DNA from: Peptoniphilaceae bacterium AMB_02
GTDB lineage: Bacteria; Bacillota; Clostridia; Tissierellales; Peptoniphilaceae
Reading direction: 5' to 3'
Assembly (NCBI GenBank): GCA_036321625.1
Contig: CP143259.1
Span: forward strand, 1,848,001 to 1,912,000
Length of the DNA stretch: 64,000 nucleotides
Under the pieces are notes generated by a model. The model was not told the DNA's origin, made no database searches, and worked only from the letters and a program-made list of their open reading frames with translations. The translations under genes were made by a program, and so were the position numbers. Shown piece by piece: positions 1 to 8,531 of this stretch. The number at the start of each line of letters is the position of its first letter. Positions within the stretch are counted from its first letter, which is position 1.

Positions 1-1769
1 ATTACTCCAACTTTTTTACCTTCCTGTTTAAACTTGGCTATGTCTTCTTGCATCCTTGTTATTAAATCCGGAAGCTTTACGCTATAAACTAAGAGTTCGG
101 CCTTAGGTGCATAATGCCTATATTTTTGTCCGGGAGATCTCGGCGTTTCACCGTCTTTAACTAAGGACCAATCGTAGTTGATATTGGGAATAATACCGCT
201 TATGGTATCATATCCATAGTATCCCGGTCTAAGTATCTTTGGATTTACATCTACTACATCTACTACAGTGGACTCGATTCCAATCTTACATCCTCCACCA
301 TCTAGTATCATATCGATTTTACCGTTCATATCCACAAATACATCTATGGCATTTGTCGGTGAAGGTTTACCACTAAGATTGGCGCTTGGTGCTGCAATTG
401 GTGTCCCCGACAGTTTAATCAATGTCTTAGCTATCTCATTATCCGGCATTCTAATTGCGACTGTATCTCCCCCTGCCGTAATAATATCAGGTACAATCTC
501 ACTCTTTTTAAAGATTATAGTTAGTGGACCAGGCCACAATTTCTCCATCAACATCTTTGCATTGACGCTGATTTCACTTACAAGGGGCACTACTTCATCA
601 ATAGATGAAACATGTAATATCAATGGATTATCAGAAGGTCTACCCTTGACTTCAAATATCTTTTTGACCGCATCGGGATTGAGTCCATCAGCAGCCAGTC
701 CGTATACTGTTTCGGTCGGCATAGCAACCAGTCCACCATTTTTTATAATCTCTGCTGCAGTTTCTAATTTTCTTTTATCATTTTCTAAATCTAAAATATC
801 GACTACCTTAGTCTCCACATCCGTCTCCTTATTTAAATACTGCTCATATAGGCTATAACTTGGGTCCATATGGATTACAAGTTCAATACCCGTTTTGTTT
901 AAGACTTTTCGCTCAATACCGTCGATGATATCGTGGATTTCCACTACGGAGATATCTATGGGTATTTCAACATGTACCGATGCTATAATCTTACCTCTTC
1001 CATAATTATGAATTATCAAATCATGATAACCCTTGATGTACTTACCCTTCTCAATCTCCTTAACAATAGATTCGATTTGTTCTTCATCAGGTTGCTCCCC
1101 AACCAGAATTGACACAGTGGATCTTGCAAAATCCAAACCCGTTTTAAAAACCAGAAATGAAATCAATAGCCCCGCAATTCCGTCGAGGTTTTTACCTGTC
1201 CACACAGAAATAATGCCTGCTAATAAAATACCGGTCGTGGCTACAACATCGTTCAAACTATCCTTAGCTACTCCGTCGTTTAGAGTAGAATTAAACCTCT
1301 TAGCAAGCTTTGTATTATAGAAATACATATATACTTTTGCAATATTTGAAAAAACCAAGACTCCTATTGCCAGTGCACTGAAATCATAAGCTTCGGGATG
1401 TCTAATTTTTGAAATGGAATTCTTGAAAAGTTCAAACCCTACGTACATAATAATCATAGACACAAAAAGCGATGCTATATACTCAAATCTTCCATGTCCT
1501 TGTGGGTGCTCCTTATCTGCCGGTTTTTTACTCGCCAAAGCTCCTATTATCGCAATAACAGAAGTAAGTGAATCGCTCAGGTTATTGAACGAGTCGGAAA
1601 TTATAGAAATACTGTTGGTAATAAAACCTACCACCAGCTTTGAAGCAAATAAAATTAGGTTAAGAGCAAGCCCCAAAGATCCGGACAGAGATATATACTC
1701 CGACTGAACGATTGGGTCATCTGTATCCTTATATCTTTTTATAAATAATTTCGCTAAATAATCTATCAA
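1..1769 (-). CDS. CDF metal transporter fused to Sua5-type threonylcarbamoyl-AMP synthase (3' end outside window)
   Basis: One uninterrupted frame of 589 codons runs off the window edge. Residues about 20-310 are a cation diffusion facilitator: membrane helices, the metal-site pattern SDSFNNLSDS, HPQGHGRFEY, a second D-rich helix (DSLNDVVATTG) and a cytoplasmic domain ending ELVIHMDP. Residues about 320-589 are a YrdC/Sua5 domain, the enzyme making threonylcarbamoyl-AMP for tRNA t6A37: PTETVYGLA, KGRPSDNPL, SANLSGKPSPT, then the Sua5 linker SPGQKYRHYAP. The start is TTG at 1769 behind GAGGT (1776-1780); the nearby ATG is in a frame that stops quickly. The two halves are normally separate proteins. 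I read the junction codon by codon and found no stop or frame change. A GTG with its own ribosome site lies at the junction, so a free Sua5 may also be made. sua5 next to prfA/prmC/rpmE is a usual Firmicutes neighbourhood. Confidence 0.85.
   Translation of the reverse strand, partial: MIDYLAKLFIKRYKDTDDPIVQSEYISLSGSLGLALNLILFASKLVVGFITNSISIISDSFNNLSDSLTSVIAIIGALASKKPADKEHPQGHGRFEYIASLFVSMIIMYVGFELFKNSISKIRHPEAYDFSALAIGVLVFSNIAKVYMYFYNTKLAKRFNSTLNDGVAKDSLNDVVATTGILLAGIISVWTGKNLDGIAGLLISFLVFKTGLDFARSTVSILVGEQPDEEQIESIVKEIEKGKYIKGYHDLIIHNYGRGKIIASVHVEIPIDISVVEIHDIIDGIERKVLNKTGIELVIHMDPSYSLYEQYLNKETDVETKVVDILDLENDKRKLETAAEIIKNGGLVAMPTETVYGLAADGLNPDAVKKIFEVKGRPSDNPLILHVSSIDEVVPLVSEISVNAKMLMEKLWPGPLTIIFKKSEIVPDIITAGGDTVAIRMPDNEIAKTLIKLSGTPIAAPSANLSGKPSPTNAIDVFVDMNGKIDMILDGGGCKIGIESTVVDVVDVNPKILRPGYYGYDTISGIIPNINYDWSLVKDGETPRSPGQKYRHYAPKAELLVYSVKLPDLITRMQEDIAKFKQEGKKVGV
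816..830 (-). promoter_or_regulatory. Internal ribosome binding site and GTG start at the CDF/Sua5 junction
   Basis: On the minus strand AAGGAG (830-825) is followed after six bases by GTG (818-816). This GTG is codon 318 of the fusion, in frame, and sits exactly where a free-standing Sua5 protein would begin (VETKVVDILDLEN). An overlapping ATG at 820-818 is out of frame and stops after five codons. The arrangement suggests that a separate sua5 gene lost the stop codon of the upstream CDF gene, or that both a fusion and a short form are made. Confidence 0.5.
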
Positions 1770-1836
1770 TTATATACCTCATTTTTGTCTTATATCATTA
1801 GAGAAAACTATTTATCTATAATAATCTCCTATATAA

Positions 1837-1865
1837 ATTATATATTTAAACTTGAATAGATACAA
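1837..1865 (-). promoter_or_regulatory. Probable sigma-A promoter for the CDF-Sua5 gene
   Basis: Minus-strand TTGTAT (1865-1860), 17-base spacer and TATAAT (1842-1837) lie about 70 bases upstream of the TTG start. The -10 is perfect and the -35 matches four of six positions. Confidence 0.5.
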
Positions 1866-2018
1866 GTATAATCGGCTTAATTATGGGAAATAATAATTAT
1901 ATAATAAAAATCATTTGTATTTATCCCTTAAATAAAAAATTGTATCCACCATCTTTAAAACACGGTAAATTCACATTTTAAAATCAGTAAAAAATCAGAT
2001 TTAACTCAAATAAAAATA

Positions 2019-2057
2019 AAAGTTTCAAAAAGCGTGACGACTTTTGAAACTTTTACT
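2019..2057 (-). terminator. Terminator after the TetR gene
   Basis: Inverted repeat GTTTCAAAA / TTTTGAAAC around a short GC-containing loop. On the minus strand it is followed by ATTTTTATT. It lies directly after the stop codon of the TetR-family gene and ends the prfA-side operon before the CDF-Sua5 unit. Confidence 0.75.
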
Positions 2058-2065
2058 CTTAACCA

Positions 2066-2620
2066 CTATTCTGTTTTACTATTAAACCGCTTAATCCTTT
2101 TTCTAATTTCTTCAAAACTCATATCGAGCTTATCATTTACTATAAGTGATGCAATACCATGTGCAAAAACGAATTGTTCAAACTTTTTATTATCCTTTTT
2201 CTCTTCATTTAATAATTCAGTAAAAATGTCGTTTTTGCCATCCAGTTTTTTAGATTTACTATACAGCTCCTTGAAGTTTCCCAAAAACAGTAATGAAAAT
2301 AAATTCCTCTCTTCATATGCAAATTTCACATATTCTGAGATGGCAGTCTCCATACTCATGCCCGAATTAAATCTGTCATTGAATTCTCTATGAGTTTTAT
2401 TGTAAATGGCGATTTTCAAATCATCCATATTTTTAAAATAAGAGTATATAGGCTGTACCGAGCAGCCCAAGGATTTTGATACAACACCAGTGTTCACAGA
2501 GTCAATCCCAAATTCTCTGGTAATTTCAAATGCCTCGCTTAAAATCATCTCTCTTGTAATCTTTTGTCTTGGTATTTTACTCACCTCACTATTTGTCTTT
2601 AAACCTATCCATAAACCCAT
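2066..2620 (-). CDS. TetR/AcrR-family transcriptional regulator
   Basis: A 184-residue DNA-binding repressor. The N-terminal helix-turn-helix reads from REMILSEAFEITREFG through VSKSLGCSVQPIYSYFKN, a classical TetR recognition region; the remaining ~110 residues form the variable ligand-binding helices and give no clue to the ligand. The start is uncertain. The ATG at 2620 overlaps the DUF1576 gene by 32 bases and has no clear ribosome site, while an in-frame GTG at 2584 just after that gene's stop would give SKIPRQKITREM as N-terminus. It is the last gene of a unit with prfA and the DUF1576 membrane protein and probably regulates the latter (inference from position only). Confidence 0.8.
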   Translation of the reverse strand: MGLWIGLKTNSEVSKIPRQKITREMILSEAFEITREFGIDSVNTGVVSKSLGCSVQPIYSYFKNMDDLKIAIYNKTHREFNDRFNSGMSMETAISEYVKFAYEERNLFSLLFLGNFKELYSKSKKLDGKNDIFTELLNEEKKDNKKFEQFVFAHGIASLIVNDKLDMSFEEIRKRIKRFNSKTE

Positions 2621-3971
2621 ATTTGTTCATTCTGTCATAAAGTGCCATCTCGGCATTAATGAGTCTAAATTCTTCAGTACAGAATAATATAACTACAAGT
2701 CCAAGTGCAAAACCACTATTATACGTGTTCATCCATCCATGTATAACCGCCAGATTAGGCGTAATTATTCCATATATTAATCCTAAAACTATCGTCTGTC
2801 TTAATCCAAATTTTTCAGTAACCGGTGATATACCGCTTCCCACATAAGTCCCCATCATTGTAGGTCTAGCAGCTATTTTGGTCATAGCTCCGGTGAGAAA
2901 TCCTCCGCCTGTAACAATGCCATTTACTCCTCCGATTAAAAATCCTCCACCTACCATACCAATGATAAAAGGATAGATATATCTTGGAATCAAACCAATT
3001 ACTGAGAATGCAGACATGGTGAAAATACCCGCCCACATCTCGCCATGCATTTTTGCTCCGGGCATTATTAAAAAATAAAGCAATCCTATTAAACCCAGAA
3101 GACCAGCACTTGTTATTGCAACATAAAAACCATGCGATTTAACATAGTCTCTTTTGGGGTTCTCTTCGATTAAAAGCTTAAGTGAATACACCAGTCCGCC
3201 ATGACCTATAACCCCTATAATAATTAAATATAAAAACAATAATACCATGCTTATTACAAGCGGCATGCTATATGATTGGTCGACAAAAGGAGGATTTTCA
3301 TAAGGACCATGTCCAAGACCTATCCCTTTAAGTAGTGAATTCATCAGTATCGCCACTACTCCGGCTGTAAATCCTCCAACATACATTGATTTTCCTCTAA
3401 TCAAAACCTTCATAAGTTTTGCAAAATAAGCTATTAGAATTCCGGTAATAAAACCTACGATAATACCGAAAATAATCGCAAATAAACTCCCATAACCTAA
3501 AAACTCGTTGTGAAAAGCCAGGACCGAAACTATGGGTCCTACTGCAGATGCATAACAGGCCATCGGTGAATGAACCGAAAGCTTGTCTTTAGTTAAAAAC
3601 GCATAGAAGTAGACTCCTAAAGTCAGTGGCAGCATGTTGAAAATTGTCTTTCCAAAAAAAGAGTAACCGAATACCATCAGTATTCCCGATATCTCTCCGG
3701 AACCGATTCTCGTTCTGGTTAAGACAAATAATGCAAGACTGATTACAACTGCCAAGCCCGAATTCACAAATGCCGCACCTATTCCACCTATATAAAAAGC
3801 GTCTGTATCTACAAGACCATGATGTATTATTAAAGCCTTCAATCCGTTAAGAATTTCGGAAGGAGTTGAAAAGTAAAATCCTATGCCTATTGAAAATACC
3901 GCAAAGCCAAATAGCACAAAGTATTTTATCAGCTCTTCCCTTTCCAATCTATTATTAACTAAAAGCCTCAT
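2589..3971 (-). CDS. DUF1576-family polytopic membrane protein
   Basis: A 460-residue protein with about a dozen hydrophobic segments and two Gly-rich half-repeats, for example GGFTAGVVAILMNSLLKGIG in the first half and GGGFLIGGVNGIVTGGGFL in the second. Overall layout and length match the Firmicutes DUF1576 family as I recall it; no biochemical function is established for that family. A role as transporter or channel is only an inference from the topology. The start codon lies one base after the prfA stop with no separate ribosome site, so translation is probably coupled to prfA. The downstream TetR gene overlaps its 3' end or begins just after it. Confidence 0.75.
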   Translation of the reverse strand: MRLLVNNRLEREELIKYFVLFGFAVFSIGIGFYFSTPSEILNGLKALIIHHGLVDTDAFYIGGIGAAFVNSGLAVVISLALFVLTRTRIGSGEISGILMVFGYSFFGKTIFNMLPLTLGVYFYAFLTKDKLSVHSPMACYASAVGPIVSVLAFHNEFLGYGSLFAIIFGIIVGFITGILIAYFAKLMKVLIRGKSMYVGGFTAGVVAILMNSLLKGIGLGHGPYENPPFVDQSYSMPLVISMVLLFLYLIIIGVIGHGGLVYSLKLLIEENPKRDYVKSHGFYVAITSAGLLGLIGLLYFLIMPGAKMHGEMWAGIFTMSAFSVIGLIPRYIYPFIIGMVGGGFLIGGVNGIVTGGGFLTGAMTKIAARPTMMGTYVGSGISPVTEKFGLRQTIVLGLIYGIITPNLAVIHGWMNTYNSGFALGLVVILFCTEEFRLINAEMALYDRMNKYGFMDRFKDK

Positions 3972-3972
3972 A

Positions 3973-5040
3973 TTAACTTACTGCAGCCAGTTTCTTTGTC
4001 TGGTCTTCTGTAATAAGTGAGTCTATCATCTCCTGGATATCTCCATTTAAGAATGACTCGAGCTGATAAATGGTCATATTTATTCTGTGATCGGTTATTC
4101 TACCTTGAGGGAAATTATAAGTTCTAATCCTCTCGGATCTGTCACCTGTACCGACTTGAGATCTTCTATTCTCAGAGATTTCAGCATTTTGCTCTTCAAG
4201 CATCTTATCATAAAGTCTGGTTTTCAAAATCTTCATAGCCTTATCTTTATTCTTAAGCTGTGATTTTTCATCCTGACACGAAACTACGATACCCGTAGGT
4301 ATATGTGTAATTCTAACAGCTGAGTCTGTAGTATTAACTGACTGTCCACCATTTCCAGAAGATCTGTAGACATCAACTCTTAGATCCGATTGATTTATTT
4401 CAACATCGACATCCTCTGCTTCAGGCAGTACTGCAACAGTTGCTGTTGAAGTATGGATTCTACCACTTGATTCAGTGGTTGGAACTCTTTGAACTCTATG
4501 CACTCCCGACTCGTATTTCAGCATCGAATAAGCACCTTTACCATTGATCATAAAGATGGCTTCTTTTACACCGCCAACTCCTTGATCACTAAAACTCATT
4601 ACCTCGGTTTTCCAGCCTCTGGAATCAGCATACATTTGATACATCCTATACAGATCTCCTGCAAAGAGTCCGGCTTCGTCTCCACCTGCTCCTGCCCTGA
4701 TCTCCACGATAACATTCTTATGATCATTAGGATCCTTCGGAAGTAGAAGGATTTTAATCTCCTCTTCCTGTACTTCTAGAGCCTTGGATCTTTCATCGAT
4801 CTCTTCCTTTAATAGCTCTTTCATATCATCGTCAGACGCTTCATTTAGCATCTGCTTGTCCTCTTCGATAATCTTATCATTATCTATATATTCTCTTGCT
4901 ATATCGATTATAGGTTGAAGATCGGAATGTTCCTTACAATACCTTTGCCAAGTAGGCATATCCTTCATAACTTCAGGATCTATTATCTTCTGTTCCAGTT
5001 CATTGAACCTCTTCTCAATAGCCAGTAACTTGTCTTTCAT
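3973..5040 (-). CDS. prfA: Peptide chain release factor 1
   Basis: RF1 reads UAA and UAG in the ribosomal A site and triggers peptidyl-tRNA hydrolysis. The 355-residue length is usual. The catalytic GGQ lies in [18 protein letters not shown], and the stop-codon-reading PxT tripeptide of RF1 is PTT in [14 protein letters not shown]. The N-terminal coiled domain and the C-terminal [14 protein letters not shown] segment are present. The GGQ glutamine is the substrate of the PrmC methyltransferase encoded 1.2 kb upstream, so enzyme and target share a cluster. The ATG at 5040 follows GGGGTGAAC. Confidence 0.97.
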   Translation of the reverse strand: MKDKLLAIEKRFNELEQKIIDPEVMKDMPTWQRYCKEHSDLQPIIDIAREYIDNDKIIEEDKQMLNEASDDDMKELLKEEIDERSKALEVQEEEIKILLLPKDPNDHKNVIVEIRAGAGGDEAGLFAGDLYRMYQMYADSRGWKTEVMSFSDQGVGGVKEAIFMINGKGAYSMLKYESGVHRVQRVPTTESSGRIHTSTATVAVLPEAEDVDVEINQSDLRVDVYRSSGNGGQSVNTTDSAVRITHIPTGIVVSCQDEKSQLKNKDKAMKILKTRLYDKMLEEQNAEISENRRSQVGTGDRSERIRTYNFPQGRITDHRINMTIYQLESFLNGDIQEMIDSLITEDQTKKLAAVS

Positions 5041-5153
5041 ATTTGTTCACCCCTATTTTTGTATGAGAATAAAATAATGATACCATGTCCTAAAATATTA
5101 CATATATCATTTATATTTACCTTAATTACTTTTAAAAAATCTCTCAAATTGTA

Positions 5154-5693
5154 CTATCTCTTAATTGCCAAAATTAACAATTTATAAATAATATAACCTA
5201 TTCCACCTGCAAGTATAAGCCAAATGGGACTTACTTTTAAGTAGATTACAAGCACCGCAACGATTAGCACAAATACGAATTGTATTAATTTAAAATTACT
5301 TTTCGTAGATAGTATTAGAACTGAGGATGCCAAGAGTGCTACCACCGCTGCTCTAATACCTTTAAACATGCTGTCGACAAACTTCAAATCTCTAAAACCC
5401 GCAAAAAATGCGGCTATAGCAAGCATTATTAGGAATGAAGGAAGTATTGCCGCTACAAGGCATACCAATGCTCCCATAAAACCTTTCAGTTTATATCCTA
5501 TGAAAATACTCATGTTTGCAGCCATAACTCCGGGCGATGCTTGAGCCATGGCAATTACATCTAAAAAATCGTCATCCGTCAACCATTTTCTATTTGTCAC
5601 AACTTCTTTTTCGATGATGGGTATCATTGCAACACCACCGCCAAATGTGAACATCCCTATTGATAAAAAAACCTTAAACATTTGAAATAACAT
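5154..5693 (-). CDS. chrA: Chromate-transporter (CHR) family protein, second half of a pair
   Basis: A 179-residue single-domain CHR protein with about five to six membrane segments. It has the family signatures FGGGVAMIPIIEKEV near the N-terminus and AMAQASPGVMAANMSIFIGY. Short CHR proteins normally work as pairs, and the partner is encoded immediately upstream with a 22-base gap. The family exports chromate or, in some members, sulfate or other oxyanions; the true substrate here cannot be read from sequence. The pair is inserted between prmC and prfA, genes that are adjacent in many Firmicutes. Confidence 0.88.
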   Translation of the reverse strand: MLFQMFKVFLSIGMFTFGGGVAMIPIIEKEVVTNRKWLTDDDFLDVIAMAQASPGVMAANMSIFIGYKLKGFMGALVCLVAAILPSFLIMLAIAAFFAGFRDLKFVDSMFKGIRAAVVALLASSVLILSTKSNFKLIQFVFVLIVAVLVIYLKVSPIWLILAGGIGYIIYKLLILAIKR

Positions 5694-5715
5694 TATAACA
5701 TGTTCTCTTTCTCAT

Positions 5716-6243
5716 TTAAATTCCATAAGCCAATAAACCAATAAGTGCCGCCACCCCGATTACTTTAATGGGATGCCATTTTCTAATATGTGCTAAATAA
5801 AAAGATATTAAAAGTATGATAGCTGTACCGCCATCTATTATACTACTCCCTACTACGGAAAGCAGTCCTGCCAATATAAGCCCGACTACAACCGGTTTGA
5901 GACCTGTAAAAAACCAGCCCATATACTTGTTACCGGCGAGTTTCTTAACAGCCAAGTAGAATATAGACATAACCACAAAGGACGGTAATGTAACTGCAAT
6001 CGTCGCCACAAGTGAACCTAAAACGCCATGTATCTTAAAGCCTAAATAAGTAGCCAAGTTAATAGCAATCGGTCCCGGAGTCATTTGTGATACCGCAATT
6101 ATATCCACCAGTTCAAGTTCAGTCATCCAGGAATTATTAATAAGCACCTCTTGTCTTATCATTGGAATCATTGCATAGCCTCCACCGAAACTAAATGCAC
6201 CAATTTTTAGAAATGCGATAAATATATCTATATATTCACCCAA
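5716..6243 (-). CDS. chrA: Chromate-transporter (CHR) family protein, first half of a pair
   Basis: A 175-residue single CHR domain with the signatures FSFGGGYAMIPMIRQEV and AVSQMTPGPIAINLATYLG. It is paired with the downstream CHR gene, the two resembling the halves of a full-length ChrA. It starts 23 bases after prmC, so it is probably cotranscribed. Hydrophobic along most of its length; no signal peptide is needed. Confidence 0.88.
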   Translation of the reverse strand: MGEYIDIFIAFLKIGAFSFGGGYAMIPMIRQEVLINNSWMTELELVDIIAVSQMTPGPIAINLATYLGFKIHGVLGSLVATIAVTLPSFVVMSIFYLAVKKLAGNKYMGWFFTGLKPVVVGLILAGLLSVVGSSIIDGGTAIILLISFYLAHIRKWHPIKVIGVAALIGLLAYGI

Positions 6244-6266
6244 ATAATCACCTCGATTGTACTATT

Positions 6267-7067
6267 CTAACCAGCTAATCTACCGACAACCACCCTATCA
6301 AGGCCATTGTAATCTTTTATCAATTCTATACCGGTGAAATTACTATTTTTCAGCAAATCTCTAACAGCTTCACCTTGATCAAAACCTATCTCAATTATAA
6401 TGATACCCTTTTTGTTAAGATAATAAACTGCTTTATATATAATTTCACGAATAATATCCAATCCGTCATCACCCGAAAAAAGAGCGTTCTCCGGTTCATA
6501 GGATAGCTCTTTTTCAAGTTTATCTCGTTCATTTTCACTTATATAAGGCGGATTGCTGACGATCATATCAAATTTTAGACCTTCAACAGCCTCATATAAA
6601 TCAGATTTTCTAAAATCAATACCACTGATATTATTCAAGCTCACATTCCTATTGGATAGGTCTATACACCGCTCAGATATATCTACTGCAATAATCTCAG
6701 CCACTGTGTGCTTTGCAAGTGATATTGCTATTATACCCGTTCCGGTTCCTATCTCCAGTATCTTCATACCGGGTTTAGTTAAAGCTATCGCTTTTTCTAC
6801 GAGTATTTCCGTCTCCGGTCTTGGAATTAAAACTCCCTCTTCAACTTCGACTTCAATATCATAGAACCACCATTTGCCAAGTATATACTGAAGAGGTATA
6901 TGCTTTTTTCTCTTCTCTATTAAGTCGAGCATCTTTTCAAGCTCATCCGGTTTTAATTCTCTATTTGGATTTAAAAGTAATTCTTCCCTCTTATATCCAT
7001 AAAAATGATTTAGTGCTATCGTTAATTCATTTTTATCCCATAATTTGAAAAGATCAGAAATTACCAT
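6267..7067 (-). CDS. prmC: Release-factor glutamine N5-methyltransferase
   Basis: PrmC methylates the glutamine of the GGQ motif in release factors using S-adenosylmethionine. The 266 residues show the short N-terminal helical domain, the SAM-binding motif LEIGTGTGIIAISLA (about residues 100-115) and the substrate-glutamine-binding NPPY in VSNPPYISENE. The start ATG overlaps the stop of the DUF1385 gene by seven bases (ATGGTAA), which implies translational coupling. Its substrate RF1 is encoded in the same cluster. Confidence 0.96.
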   Translation of the reverse strand: MVISDLFKLWDKNELTIALNHFYGYKREELLLNPNRELKPDELEKMLDLIEKRKKHIPLQYILGKWWFYDIEVEVEEGVLIPRPETEILVEKAIALTKPGMKILEIGTGTGIIAISLAKHTVAEIIAVDISERCIDLSNRNVSLNNISGIDFRKSDLYEAVEGLKFDMIVSNPPYISENERDKLEKELSYEPENALFSGDDGLDIIREIIYKAVYYLNKKGIIIIEIGFDQGEAVRDLLKNSNFTGIELIKDYNGLDRVVVGRLAG

Positions 7068-8002
7068 TTGTCCAACTCCGGATTTTCAGGTATTACTTCC
7101 TTTAAAGCCGTTATCGCAACCTCTATCATGTCATCAGTCGGCTCTTTAACTGTGGCAATCTTTTGAATGAAAAGTCCGGGGTAAACCAAAGCTCTGGCAA
7201 TCGGATTATCAGATCTTCCCAGAACCTTATTAACCTCATATGAGATACCCACAATGAGCGGTAGTGCTGCCAATCTAGTCAGCATCCTGACCCATGGATT
7301 TGGCCATCCGAAAAAGGATAGTACAACTATGGATATCAGCATCACGGAGAACAAAAAACTCGTACCGCATCTTGGATGAAGTCTAGGCTGAACTCTAACA
7401 TTCTCAACTGTCAAATCAAGTCCTTTTTCATAACAGAATATGGACTTATGTTCTGCGCCATGGTACATAAACACCCTTTTCATATCTTCCATTAGTGATA
7501 CAACTGAAATATATGTTAGGAATATGGCGATTCTTATCAATCCCTCTATTAGATTTAAGGCAACTGAATTTTTTATATAATTTTTGAATAGCGAAGTAAC
7601 TGTTGTAGGTATGAAGAAGAACAGAACTAAAGCTACAACCACGGATAGAACCAGTGCAAAGACTTCCATGACCCTGTCCGTCTTGTCCTTAAAGATTCTC
7701 TCCATAAGTCCATCGCCCTTTTTTTCATTAGACTCGTCTTCTTCCTCTTCATAAAAGGATGCCGAATACATCAGTGCATCTGTGCCGATTCTCATCGCAT
7801 CAACCAGACCAACCATTCCTCTTATAAAGGGAAGTTTTCCTATTTTTAATGAGATGCTTTTAGTTTTATCTACTTTAAGCTCAATTTCGCCATTCGGTTT
7901 TCTAACGGCAATTGAAGTTAAAATGGGACCTCTCATCATAATCCCTTCTATCAGAGCTTGTCCTCCGATACTAGTCTTTCTTTTTATTGTATTGTCTGTC
8001 AT
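7061..8002 (-). CDS. DUF1385 (YqhQ-like) membrane protein
   Basis: A 313-residue protein with the N-terminal family signature GGQALIEGIMMRGP and the central MYHGAEHKSIFCYEKG and HPRCGTSFLFSVML, containing conserved His, Glu and Cys residues. About four membrane segments lie between residues ~110 and ~250. DUF1385/YqhQ proteins are widespread in Firmicutes next to rpmE and prmC, as here, but their molecular role is not firmly established. It follows rpmE by about 70 bases and overlaps prmC. Confidence 0.88.
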   Translation of the reverse strand: MTDNTIKRKTSIGGQALIEGIMMRGPILTSIAVRKPNGEIELKVDKTKSISLKIGKLPFIRGMVGLVDAMRIGTDALMYSASFYEEEEDESNEKKGDGLMERIFKDKTDRVMEVFALVLSVVVALVLFFFIPTTVTSLFKNYIKNSVALNLIEGLIRIAIFLTYISVVSLMEDMKRVFMYHGAEHKSIFCYEKGLDLTVENVRVQPRLHPRCGTSFLFSVMLISIVVLSFFGWPNPWVRMLTRLAALPLIVGISYEVNKVLGRSDNPIARALVYPGLFIQKIATVKEPTDDMIEVAITALKEVIPENPELDKW

Positions 8003-8071
8003 AATTCTCCATTATCCTTATAACAAAATAAAGGTTAGTGAAATCCACTAACCTTTTTTAGACCTAAGAAA

Positions 8072-8281
8072 TTAATCTCTATTATATTTCTTCTTAAATC
8101 TCTCTACTCTACCACCACGCTCAACAAATTTCTGTCTTCCAGTGTAGAATGGATGACATTCTGAGCAAATCTCTACTTTTAGGTTTTCTTTAGTGGATCC
8201 TGTAGTAAATGTATTTCCACAAGCACAAGTAACTGTTGCTTCGTGATATTCAGGATGAATTCCGTCTTTCATTATTTTCAC
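8072..8281 (-). CDS. rpmE: 50S ribosomal protein L31, zinc-binding form
   Basis: A 69-residue ribosomal protein with four zinc-ligand cysteines in the pattern C19-x-C21 and C39-x2-C42, followed by [10 protein letters not shown]. This is the zinc-containing (C+) version, as opposed to the zinc-free paralogue used in zinc starvation. The start may be the second Met (MKDGIHPEY). A consensus-like promoter lies upstream at 8318-8346. It heads the cluster running towards prfA. Confidence 0.96.
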   Translation of the reverse strand: MKIMKDGIHPEYHEATVTCACGNTFTTGSTKENLKVEICSECHPFYTGRQKFVERGGRVERFKKKYNRD

Positions 8282-8317
8282 CTCTTTTAAAACAAAATAA
8301 TTCTTACTAACTACTGA

Positions 8318-8346
8318 ATTATAACACGAGTTGACATCTATTGCAA
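8318..8346 (-). promoter_or_regulatory. Sigma-A promoter of rpmE
   Basis: Minus-strand TTGCAA (8346-8341), 17-base spacer and TATAAT (8323-8318), about 37 bases before the rpmE start. It matches the vegetative consensus in ten of twelve positions. The rest of 8282-8531 has no gene. Confidence 0.75.
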
Positions 8347-8465
8347 GATTTTTTATAAACTTATTTTAAAGTATTTAATATTTTTTCCTGCTCTTTATTT
8401 ATACCCAATAAACCCTTGCCTTAAATATTTATCTATCGGCTTAAAACTCATTAAAGTATTCACAT

Positions 8466-8485
8466 CACATGCATAAGTGCATGTG
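8466..8485 (-). terminator. Hairpin after the surface-protein gene, possible terminator
   Basis: Perfect inverted repeat CACATGCA-TAAG-TGCATGTG, 46 bases beyond the stop of the CWB2 protein. It lacks a solid T-run on the minus strand, so it may only stabilise or slow the transcript. Confidence 0.4.
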
Positions 8486-8531
8486 AATGCAGCAATTACA
8501 CGTATTACTCTTAATCAAAATTTAAACCATA

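Noticed and set aside
268-1707. Plus-strand frames of 95-196 residues in the first 1.7 kb
   Set aside because: They are shadows of the minus-strand CDF-Sua5 frame, which shows real family motifs throughout.
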